The position numbers and the translations under genes are program-made. A stretch of 36,939 bases of DNA from Thermoleophilia bacterium. GTDB lineage: Bacteria; Actinomycetota; Thermoleophilia; BMS3ABIN01. Shown in pieces: positions 22,616-30,184 of the stretch; positions within the stretch are counted from its first letter, which is position 1; the number at the start of each line of letters is the position of its first letter. The stretch lies in contig JAGVMV010000009.1 of NCBI GenBank assembly GCA_020053595.1, positions 1-36,939 of the forward strand, in the 5' to 3' direction. The notes under the pieces are model-generated. The model was not told where the DNA came from. It ran no database searches and saw only the letters and a list, made by a program, of their open reading frames with translations.

Positions 22616-22867
22616 TCACTTCGCGGTATTATTTTTTATATCCGTCAATGTATCATTCATGCGGAAGATAACTATGAGCATTTCCGCATAGAACCTGACA
22701 CCTAATGGACCAAGGACAATCATGGCAAGCCCGCCGTATCTATCATTACCCTTTCCATTCACCAGAACGATGACACCAGCGATAACAACGCTTGCCACCC
22801 CGATCCAGAACAGAATCTGGATAACAATTGGCATTAACATCCTTCGGAATGTTAAAAAATCTTTCAT
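22616..22867 (-). CDS. DUF4282 small membrane protein
   Basis: The 83-residue protein has two membrane helices (about residues 11-36 and 45-67). It has the DUF4282 pattern: an N-terminal FLTFRRML, a GLAMIVLGPLGVRFYAEMLIVIFRMND segment and a final L-T-D-I-K-N helix start. Members of this family are two-helix proteins of unknown function found mainly in actinobacteria and some proteobacteria. ATG start after AGGTTGA. It lies 63 bases from the rpe start and 94 from the next membrane gene, forming a run of small membrane proteins on one strand. Confidence 0.75.
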   Translation of the reverse strand: MKDFLTFRRMLMPIVIQILFWIGVASVVIAGVIVLVNGKGNDRYGGLAMIVLGPLGVRFYAEMLIVIFRMNDTLTDIKNNTAK

Positions 22868-22961
22868 TCAACCTCCATCTGCCTGCTTCGCCGTTTGATG
22901 AATCCATTACTTTTTCTATTCTCAGCTCTTATTTAGAGTCCCTGCTAACAGGCGCGCTCTT

Positions 22962-23609
22962 TTATGACTGGATCTGCTCCAGCAGCTGCGCTTCCCAGAC
23001 CCCGTGATCGTCAAAGTGCATATTGGGATCGTTGATGATCGTATACAGCCAGTAAATCCCGTAAATGCCGCAGGTGACAATGGAAAGCACCAGAAAGGTG
23101 ACAAAGTTCCGCTCGGGAACCATCAGCTGCGGCTCGATCTGATTTTCTGAGATATTTAACTTGTTCATGATCTCGCTGGCCCTGAGCATGAACTGGCGCT
23201 CGTTGGACTCATGAGCGCGGAAATCGTCGTTAAGGAAGTAGTAGACATAATAAACGACCGGGCTGGCTACTATGCTGAGCACCAGCCACATCACAGGTGA
23301 TTTGTCGCCTTTACGATCACGGTTCGTCGCATCGTAATCCAGCCCCTCCAGCTGTTTCATATCCTCTTCCAGATCAGCGGTCTTGCCTGCCGCTTCCGCC
23401 TTTTCCTTCAGCACATCCATGAGATGCGTCCGCAAGTTGACCATCCGCTCGAAGTGTTGCTCACGTCGCTCCAGCAGCTTGAAGAGGATGAAAAACATGT
23501 AGATTCCGCAGGTCACTATCGAGAGGAGGAACGCAGGCCAGAACTCCGTTTGCCAGTCGGTCTCAGTCCGCTGCCGCATATCAGATTCAAGACTCGTCAT
23601 GTTATCCAT
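22962..23609 (-). CDS. DUF4234 membrane protein with internal repeat
   Basis: The 215-residue protein carries the DUF4234 motif twice: FLLSIVTCGIYMFFILFKLL (about residues 28-47) and FLVLSIVTCGIYGIYWLYTI (about 171-190). A weaker middle copy (WLVLSIVASPVVYYVYYFLNDD) lies near 109-130. Between them are charged coiled-coil stretches (ERREQHFERMVNLRTHLMDVL). Each motif forms a short membrane hairpin. The arrangement suggests an origin by duplication. The function is unknown; such genes often sit next to DUF2752 genes, as here. ATG start; the Shine-Dalgarno is GAAAAGG. Confidence 0.78.
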   Translation of the reverse strand: MDNMTSLESDMRQRTETDWQTEFWPAFLLSIVTCGIYMFFILFKLLERREQHFERMVNLRTHLMDVLKEKAEAAGKTADLEEDMKQLEGLDYDATNRDRKGDKSPVMWLVLSIVASPVVYYVYYFLNDDFRAHESNERQFMLRASEIMNKLNISENQIEPQLMVPERNFVTFLVLSIVTCGIYGIYWLYTIINDPNMHFDDHGVWEAQLLEQIQS

Positions 23610-23651
23610 TTCTCACCTTTTCTATTATTGGTTAGGGACAGAGGCTCTTTG

Positions 23652-24200
23652 CTAGATCAAACCGGTTTTGTTCCAGACGATAATTTTGACGACCCAGGCC
23701 GCGAGCACGACCAGGGTTCCCCAGACAATCAGCTGGTGGCGCAGCTCGTGGCTGATCGAAAGGCTGATCCGCCGGCGGCTCGCGACGGATGCCACGAGAA
23801 ATACCGCCAGCCCCGCCAGCAGGACAAAAATAATGGGTCCCAACGGATGGAAGATGAAAGCCTGGCCTGCATCAAGGCTTCCCATGGCCAGAAACGACCG
23901 TGTCATACCGCATAGCAGACAGGGCACGCCGGTCAGGAAAAAGAAGGGGCAAGTATACAGCGGAGAAAGACTCCAGCCGGTGACTTTGAGTTCGAAGTCA
24001 GGGGAAACAAGTGCGGAGACGGCAAACATCAGCGTGAGCAAGGCCAGCATTGGCAACTCGACCCTGGCCAGGTTTCGCCAGGAAACCTGATGGAACAAAA
24101 ATCGGCTGTTTTTTTCCATCCGGCGGACCTGTACCGGCGGTATGGCGCGGCTTAACAGGTCGAGATTGATTCTGCCGATGTTATTTGGATTGCAGGCCAT
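23652..24200 (-). CDS. DUF2752 membrane protein
   Basis: The 182-residue protein has three membrane helices (about residues 50-68, 120-142 and 157-176). The DUF2752 signature CPFFFLTGVPCLLCGMTRSFLAMGSLDAGQAFIFHPLGP is spread over residues 84-122, with cysteines at both ends of the first conserved loop and a second CxxC pair. The family function is unknown. The start is uncertain: the first 28 residues before VRRMEKNS are unlike the family and the Met at about 28 may be the true start. It is followed 43 bases later by the DUF4234 gene. Confidence 0.75.
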   Translation of the reverse strand: MACNPNNIGRINLDLLSRAIPPVQVRRMEKNSRFLFHQVSWRNLARVELPMLALLTLMFAVSALVSPDFELKVTGWSLSPLYTCPFFFLTGVPCLLCGMTRSFLAMGSLDAGQAFIFHPLGPIIFVLLAGLAVFLVASVASRRRISLSISHELRHQLIVWGTLVVLAAWVVKIIVWNKTGLI

Positions 24201-24410
24201 TCCTCTCCCTATCCTTTGCGGGCCTTACCTAAAGATTATCCATGCAGCACTTTTATCCTGCCGGTGGGGGTTTTAAACTTCGGCTTAGCAGTAGCTCTGC
24301 CAGGGAAAATCGGGGAATGGGTTTGCTGGATATTACTGTTCAGTGGTTCGCTGATCAAAGGATTCACTCAAAAAGGTTACGGAATCTGTAAAAGGGAACC
24401 GCTCCGGGGG

Positions 24411-24445
24411 TAGAGAAAGGGGCGCGGGCTAAAAGCCCGCGCCCC
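24411..24445 (-). terminator. Terminator of the HU gene
   Basis: GGGGCGCGGGC and GCCCGCGCCCC form an 11-bp perfect GC stem with a 5-base loop. On the minus strand it lies about 28 bases past the HU stop and is followed by TTTCTCT. The rest of the 24201-24472 gap shows no convincing gene. Confidence 0.8.
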
Positions 24446-24472
24446 TGCGCATTCAAACCAGTGTATAGCTGC

Positions 24473-24754
24473 TTATTTCTTGACAGCAGCCTTCAGGGCG
24501 CTGCCGGCGCTGAACTTCGGCACCTTGCTGGCCTTGATCTGGATTTTTTCCTTGGTCTGCGGGTTGATGCCCTCGCGAGCGGCGCGATCCTGAACGCTGA
24601 ACTTGCCGAATCCAGTGAACTGAACCTCTTCACCGTTCTTCAGCGATTCGGTGACGACGTCGATGAACGCATCAACGGCGGCAGCGGCCTGCGTCTTGTT
24701 AAGATCAGACTTGTCTGCGACTGCACTTACGAATTCAGATTTTCCCACTTCCAT
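24473..24754 (-). CDS. hup: HU-family DNA-binding protein
   Basis: The 93-residue protein starts MEVGKSEFVSAVADKSDLNK and contains GFGKFSVQDRAAREGINPQT, the HU beta-arm region with the DNA-intercalating Asn-Pro, and ends SAGSALKAAVKK. It is a nucleoid-associated dimer that bends DNA. AGGAGGT-type ribosome-binding site upstream of the ATG. It lacks the long lysine-rich tail of mycobacterial HU, so it is the short form. It is followed by a strong terminator. Confidence 0.96.
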   Translation of the reverse strand: MEVGKSEFVSAVADKSDLNKTQAAAAVDAFIDVVTESLKNGEEVQFTGFGKFSVQDRAAREGINPQTKEKIQIKASKVPKFSAGSALKAAVKK

Positions 24755-24841
24755 ACCTCCTGGTTTTTAAGGGTTTCAGAAGCTGGCGGTTATGGACACT
24801 ATCAGATGGAAATGCCCATTACAAGGCAAAAACTGGGTATT

Positions 24842-26185
24842 TCATTTTCCGCTGACCGTCATCTCGCCAATCAGCAGCGATGGAGCCTGGATGCTTCCTC
24901 CGAAAGGAACCCAGCGCTTGTCGTCACCCACCATGTTGATATTCTTCAGAATTGTCATAAGGTTGCCGGCGATGACAACCTCCCGGACCGGCTCGGCCAA
25001 TTGTCCGCCACGTATTAAAAGTCCACTGGCACCCACCGAGAAGTCCCCGGACACGGGATTGGCGCCGGAATGAATGCCGCTGACTTCCATCACGTAAAAA
25101 CCCTTGTCCACCGAGGCGATCATCTCCACCGGCGGCGTGGCGCCGCCGAGCAGCCTGAGATTGGTCGCTCCCACGTGGGGCTGGGACCGATATGAACCCC
25201 TGACACCGTTGCCGGTAGACTCGCAACCATCCTTGCGCGCCGTGTAGGTGTCATATAAATATCCCTGCAAAACCCCACCTTTTATCAGCGCCGTCTCGCC
25301 CATCGGCACGCCCTCGCCGTCAAAGGGAGCGCTGGCCAGCCCATCGGGGTGGATGCCATCGTCGGTCAGCGTGAATATGCCGTTGGCGACCTGTTGCCCC
25401 ACGAGCCCCGCGAACATCGACCGCTTTTTCTGCACCGACTCGCCGGTAAGCACTGAGCCGATTACGCCGATGAGACTGGAGGCCACAAACGGGTCCATGA
25501 CGACCGCGCAGTTCATGCTCTCGCATTGGGCCCCGCCCAGCAATGCAAGTGCCCGGTCGGCGGCCTCTCGTCCACAAGCGGCTGCTTCCAGTTGATCTGG
25601 ATCCCTTCCCGTGGTGAAAGACATGCCGGTCTGCATCTGCCCGTCAGCCTCGGCGATCGCCTGTAAAAAAGCATAGCAGGTATTTTCTTTAAACTGGCGC
25701 GAAAATCCCAGAGAATTGGCGATTCCCACCTCTCCCTCGCCCTCGGCGTAGGTAGCCGAATCCACCTGTGAGATGCGCGAATCGCGATCCAGCGCGGTCT
25801 TTTCCAGTTTTTTCACCAGTTCGATCTTGCCGGCAAGCGGCGTGGCGCCCAGCTTTTCCGAGTATAGATCCAGTTCGGGAAAGGATTCTGACGGCCGTGG
25901 CAGGCCCATAAAGCGGTCTCCCGCATTGATCGCTGCATTATCTGAAGCAGCCCGGGCGGTAGCGGCCAGCGCGCTGTCCGAGAGATCACTGGTGTAAGCG
26001 AAGCCTGCCGTATCACCGCGAAAAACGCGGATTCCGACACCGCTTCCCGTAGAACTGGCCAGTTCCTCGACTTCCTGCCGGTAGACCCTGATCCTGGTAG
26101 ACCGTGTGTTATTGGCAAAAGCTTCCGCCTGGTCGGCTCCCGTGGCGGCGGCGTGGTCAAGGGCTTTCCTGGCTATTTCAAGCAT
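24842..26185 (-). CDS. pmbA: PmbA/TldE-type metalloprotease subunit
   Basis: The 447-residue protein has the TldD/PmbA two-domain fold. The N-terminal half includes EVEELASSTGSGVGIRVFRG and the C-terminal half GVLQGYLYDTYTARKDGCESTGNG and DFSVGASGLLIRGGQL. It lacks the HExxxH zinc motif, as expected of the regulatory PmbA/TldE partner. TldD-TldE heterodimers unfold and cleave peptides; in E. coli they mature microcin B17 and clear the CcdA antitoxin. The gene follows tldD on the same strand after an 84-base gap, so the two are one operon. Confidence 0.9.
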   Translation of the reverse strand: MLEIARKALDHAAATGADQAEAFANNTRSTRIRVYRQEVEELASSTGSGVGIRVFRGDTAGFAYTSDLSDSALAATARAASDNAAINAGDRFMGLPRPSESFPELDLYSEKLGATPLAGKIELVKKLEKTALDRDSRISQVDSATYAEGEGEVGIANSLGFSRQFKENTCYAFLQAIAEADGQMQTGMSFTTGRDPDQLEAAACGREAADRALALLGGAQCESMNCAVVMDPFVASSLIGVIGSVLTGESVQKKRSMFAGLVGQQVANGIFTLTDDGIHPDGLASAPFDGEGVPMGETALIKGGVLQGYLYDTYTARKDGCESTGNGVRGSYRSQPHVGATNLRLLGGATPPVEMIASVDKGFYVMEVSGIHSGANPVSGDFSVGASGLLIRGGQLAEPVREVVIAGNLMTILKNINMVGDDKRWVPFGGSIQAPSLLIGEMTVSGK

Positions 26186-26269
26186 CTCGGGATCCTTCCC
26201 GGTGTTTACGCGCTAATGGAGCGGCGAGCTTTGGATTGCCTGGGTGTCTTACCTGATCTCCGGGAACGT

Positions 26270-27655
26270 TCATACTTCGGTGCCACCCACCGTCATATCC
26301 AGCATCCGGAGCGTCGGCTGGCCACTGCCCGCCGGAACCCCCTGGCCGTCCTTGCCGCAAACACCGATGTGCATCTCAAAATCGTCGGCTACCATGTCAA
26401 TATTGTTCAGAGCCGTCAAACCATTTCCGATCAGCGTAGCCCCCCGCAACGGCGAGGTTACCCGGCCGTTTTCGATAAGATAACCCTCGGAGACACCAAA
26501 AACGAAGTCCCCGGAAGCCGGTTCCACCTGACCGCCCGAAAGAGTCTTGGCGTAGAATCCATGCCTGGTGGCAGCGATTATCTCCTCGGGCTTACTCGTG
26601 CCGGCGATAATGAAGGTGTTGGTCATGCGGGGAATCGGAGGATGGCGGAAAGACTGGCGTCGGCCGTTCCCGGTTGATACCGCTCCCAGGTTGCGGGCCC
26701 TGAGGCCGTCGTACATGAAACCGGCCAGCCGGCCCTCTTCGATCAGCAGGGTGCGTTGCGTCGGCACGCCCTCGTCGTCAAACGCGTTGGATCCCCATTC
26801 CCCCGGAATGCTGCCATCGTCCACCAGGGTCACCAGGCTGGAGGCCACCTGCTCGCCGATCCGTCCGGCAAATACACTGGCCCCCTTCTCGATTGAATCG
26901 GCTTCGAGACCGTGGCCACAGGCTTCGTGAAACAGTACACCGCCGAAACCGCGGTGCATGATCACTGTCATCTTGCCACTGGGTGACGGCTTGGAGTCAA
27001 GCATGGTCAGCGCTTTTTGCGCCGCCACCAGCCCCACGTCCTCCGGTTTCCGGTCCCGGAACAGTTCCATGCCGCGATGCGCGCCCATACTGTCGGAACC
27101 GGTCTGAATGATGCCTTCGCGAGAGCCGACCGCCCGGGCGCTCAATCTCACGCGGGTCCTCTCCTCGCCGGCCAGCGTTCCCTCGGAGTTGGCGATCATG
27201 ATCTCACTGACATCGTCGCTGAAACTGACGGAGACCTGGACTATTTCCGACCCGGCGCCGCGAGCCGCCTCGTCAGCAGCGAGCAGCATCGCCGCCTTGT
27301 CGAGAGCCGCCACTTTGACGGGAGCAACCTCGATGATGTGTGGCGAAGGATGTTCGATCAGAGACAGCTGGCTCATGACAACTCCGCCTCCGGCAAGACC
27401 ATCTCCCGCCAGACGCGCCGCTTCCAGCAGCGAGCCTTCCTCGAGGCTGTCGGTCGATACGAAAGAAATAGCGCGGCCGCGGGTCACGCGGATCGATGCT
27501 CCCGCGTCCAGGCCGGTGGCGCTTCGCTCAATACGGCTATCTTCCAGGCTAAGCGTGTTGGAGCGGCTCCGTTCGGCGTAGATTTCGGCAAAGTCGCCAC
27601 CCCGCTTCAGCGCCTCCCCGATAACCTTCTGTGCCAGGTCCTGATCCAGCAGCAA
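26270..27655 (-). CDS. tldD: TldD-type zinc metalloprotease
   Basis: From the TTG at 27655, which has GAAAGGA five bases upstream, the protein has 461 residues; an ATG at 27706 in the same frame has a poorer site. The active-site motif HEACGH (HExxxH) is at residues 243-248, followed by LEADSIEKG. The zinc-binding C-terminal region SGGQVEPASGDFVFGVSEGY is typical of TldD. It pairs with the adjacent PmbA/TldE to form the barrel-like heterodimeric protease. No microcin, lasso or antitoxin substrate gene is visible nearby, so a housekeeping substrate is likely. Confidence 0.92.
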   Translation of the reverse strand: MLLDQDLAQKVIGEALKRGGDFAEIYAERSRSNTLSLEDSRIERSATGLDAGASIRVTRGRAISFVSTDSLEEGSLLEAARLAGDGLAGGGVVMSQLSLIEHPSPHIIEVAPVKVAALDKAAMLLAADEAARGAGSEIVQVSVSFSDDVSEIMIANSEGTLAGEERTRVRLSARAVGSREGIIQTGSDSMGAHRGMELFRDRKPEDVGLVAAQKALTMLDSKPSPSGKMTVIMHRGFGGVLFHEACGHGLEADSIEKGASVFAGRIGEQVASSLVTLVDDGSIPGEWGSNAFDDEGVPTQRTLLIEEGRLAGFMYDGLRARNLGAVSTGNGRRQSFRHPPIPRMTNTFIIAGTSKPEEIIAATRHGFYAKTLSGGQVEPASGDFVFGVSEGYLIENGRVTSPLRGATLIGNGLTALNNIDMVADDFEMHIGVCGKDGQGVPAGSGQPTLRMLDMTVGGTEV

Positions 27656-27937
27656 TGTAATCCTTTCAAGAAAAATCCCGCTTCGCCCGCAGCGGCGATG
27701 CACCATGACCCTGTTCTGACCAGCATTGCCTATCTTATAACAAGCCCATTACGAAAAAGATAGATAATCCGAATGCGAGATGGGTCCGGATTTACCTGTT
27801 TGTGGCGTTTCCAAAGCCATTTTCCTAATGCCATCTGCCCCTTTTCCGATACACTTTTAAGAGCGTTAATTCTGCGCAATATCCCTGCGTGAAAGCGCTT
27901 TTGCCAGTTGACTTAATTTACTATTTTTGGGGCGGTT

Positions 27938-28957
27938 ATGACAGAAAGCCATTGGGGAGACAATCTGGCGCGCAACCTGCGAGGCGATTCGGGTAAAGAA
28001 CCCGAAAATCCCTTACGTTCCTTTGCCGAACTGACCGGCATATTCGCCCAGCTTCAGGAAAACATCTACAAGGTCATTGTCGGCAAGGAAAACGTCGTAT
28101 CGCTGGTGCTGGCGGCTCTGGTCAGCAGGGGACATGTGCTGCTGCAGGATATTCCGGGAGTCGGCAAGACCACTCTGGCCAAAAGCATCGCCCGTTCGAT
28201 ATCAGCCGACTACGCCCGCATCCAGTTCACGCCTGATTTGTTGCCGTCGGACATTACCGGCAGCACGATCTACTCGCCCAAGGAAGAACGCTTCTTCTGG
28301 TCACCGGGACCTCTCTTCGCCAACATCGTGCTGGCGGACGAGATCAACCGTACAAGCCCACGCACCCAGGCTGCCCTGCTCGAGGCCATGGAAGAACAGC
28401 AGGTCACCGTTGACCGCACCACTCATCCGCTGCCCGATCCGTTTTTTGTCATCGCCACTCAGAACCCCTTCGAGGTGCATGGCACCTTCCCGCTACCCGA
28501 GGGGCAGACTGACCGGTTTCTGGTCTCCCTATCCATCGGGTTGCCCGATCGTTCCAGCGAGCACCAGCTCGTGCGCGACCAGCTTGTACGCCATCCACTG
28601 GACCAACTGAAACCGGTGGTGGATGCCGCCCAGATCGTCGACCTGCAGGCGGCCGTCCGTGAGATCAAGGTCGCCGACAGCATCCTTAACTACGCGCTGG
28701 ATATCGTCGACGCCACCCGCAATCACGCCGATATCTCACTGGGCGCCTCGCCGCGGGCGAGCGTCGCCCTGGTACACACCTGCCAGGGGCTTGCCTTCGC
28801 CCAGGGCCGCTCTTACGTCATCCCTGACGACATGCAAAAAGCCGCGGTGCCTGTTCTGGCACATCGCATAGTCCTGAAACGCAGATCATCTCTAAGAGGG
28901 GAAGACGCGGCCGGCATCATCGACAGCATCGTCGCTTCACGCCGGGTGCCGGTCTAG
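27938..28957 (+). CDS. MoxR-family AAA+ ATPase
   Basis: The 339-residue protein has a helical N-terminus, Walker A GVGKTT (74-79), Walker B LADEINR (132-138) and a sensor region with IATQNPFEVHGTFPLPEGQTDRF, all classic MoxR features. The C-terminal lid follows with GASPRASVALVHTCQG. MoxR proteins act as chaperone-like ATPases, often with VWA or DUF58 partners, helping metal insertion or enzyme maturation. It is the first gene of a three-gene set with the DUF58 and transglutaminase genes. The ATG has a weak GGGGCGG Shine-Dalgarno. Confidence 0.95.
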   Translation: MTESHWGDNLARNLRGDSGKEPENPLRSFAELTGIFAQLQENIYKVIVGKENVVSLVLAALVSRGHVLLQDIPGVGKTTLAKSIARSISADYARIQFTPDLLPSDITGSTIYSPKEERFFWSPGPLFANIVLADEINRTSPRTQAALLEAMEEQQVTVDRTTHPLPDPFFVIATQNPFEVHGTFPLPEGQTDRFLVSLSIGLPDRSSEHQLVRDQLVRHPLDQLKPVVDAAQIVDLQAAVREIKVADSILNYALDIVDATRNHADISLGASPRASVALVHTCQGLAFAQGRSYVIPDDMQKAAVPVLAHRIVLKRRSSLRGEDAAGIIDSIVASRRVPV

Positions 28958-28981
28958 ACAGCCGCCGCCAGCCGCGAAGCC

Positions 28982-30184
28982 ATGCCGACACGTAAAACAC
29001 TCTACTGGCTCCTCGCCGCCGTTCTCCTCTATCTGATCGCCTGGAACGTGGGATCGGGGTGGCTTTATGTTTTAACCGTGCTGCTCACCGCTTTCCCGCT
29101 CGCCTCACTCATTCTCAGCCGGATAAACACCAGGCGCATCAAGCCCGGTCTGGAGGTGCCGCCCTCGGTGACTGACGGTGAAATGCTCCCGGCTACGCTG
29201 GAGATTATAAATCCCTCTTATTGGCCACGCTTCTTCCTTGATCTGGACTGCAGGTACGCCGGCTCCCGGCAAAGACTTTTTCTGCCGCTTTTGGGGCCCA
29301 GGGAATCTCGCCGTATATCACATGTTTTCGATCAACCGCGGCGGGGCATATATTCCGGTGCTGATGTCAAAATTTCCAGCGCCGCCCCTGTTGGCCTTGC
29401 CCGCAGTCGCAGACGGCTGGAAACAAATAGTCCGATTGTGGTCTACCCTCGACGGTACCAGCTGGCAGGTGACTGGGCGTCGGGTTATAAAAACACCGGC
29501 TACATGGTTGCCAGCGCCATCCCCACCCGCAATACCGCAAGTGAATACCTGGGTGTACGCGACTACCGGCCTGGAGACAACCCCCGTTCCATTCACTGGC
29601 GCACGTCCGCCCGCACCGGCAGCCTGGAGGTAATCGAATACGCGCGTCAATCTGCCATGACGCCCGTCTTCCTGATCGATACTTTTTCCGAGGCCGACCG
29701 GGGCAAGGGCATGGCTTCCACTTTTGAGACCGCCGTAACAATAGCCGCCTCGCTGGCGCAACGTGAGGCGATCCACAAACGCCGTTTCGCTATCGGTTTC
29801 TCACCCGAAGATGCGGCTGCCAGTGGCCTCAGCCACTCCGCTGAAGAATCCATGTTCTGGCTTGCCGGGGTGAACGCAACCAGTGACGCGCCCATGGATC
29901 TCCAGATTAAAGCGCTGCCCTGGCCGGAAATCACTCCGGTTCTGCTTTTAACCAGTCATCCGGCCTATGCCAGGCTGGACCAGTCCACCCTCCTTGAGGA
30001 TTTTCCCCACTCCATCATCATCATGCTGGATGGCAGGGAGTTTGAGAAAGGCGCCCGACCGCGGACGCCGTTGATGGATGACACAGCCCTCGATCAGCTC
30101 GCCGAGCGGCTGGATAGCATGGGCGCCGAGTTCCTGCTGGTGACTTCCCCGGACGAGGTACCTCTGTGTTTGAACGATTTATAA
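28982..30184 (+). CDS. DUF58 membrane protein
   Basis: The 400-residue protein starts with two membrane helices (about residues 8-26 and 32-48). A beta-rich domain follows, and then the DUF58 signature YLGVRDYRPGDNPRSIHWRTSARTGSLEVIEY, split over residues 190-221. The C-terminal part (from about 225) looks like a von Willebrand-like fold (VFLIDTF). DUF58 proteins are the usual partners of MoxR ATPases. It begins 24 bases after the MoxR gene, and its end overlaps the start of the transglutaminase gene by 19 bases. Confidence 0.9.
   Translation: MPTRKTLYWLLAAVLLYLIAWNVGSGWLYVLTVLLTAFPLASLILSRINTRRIKPGLEVPPSVTDGEMLPATLEIINPSYWPRFFLDLDCRYAGSRQRLFLPLLGPRESRRISHVFDQPRRGIYSGADVKISSAAPVGLARSRRRLETNSPIVVYPRRYQLAGDWASGYKNTGYMVASAIPTRNTASEYLGVRDYRPGDNPRSIHWRTSARTGSLEVIEYARQSAMTPVFLIDTFSEADRGKGMASTFETAVTIAASLAQREAIHKRRFAIGFSPEDAAASGLSHSAEESMFWLAGVNATSDAPMDLQIKALPWPEITPVLLLTSHPAYARLDQSTLLEDFPHSIIIMLDGREFEKGARPRTPLMDDTALDQLAERLDSMGAEFLLVTSPDEVPLCLNDL

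Noticed and set aside
24216-24413. 65-codon open frame on the plus strand with a hydrophobic middle
   Set aside because: It has no homologous motif that I can recognise and a poor start, and it ends at the HU terminator. It lies between two minus-strand genes, so it is probably chance.
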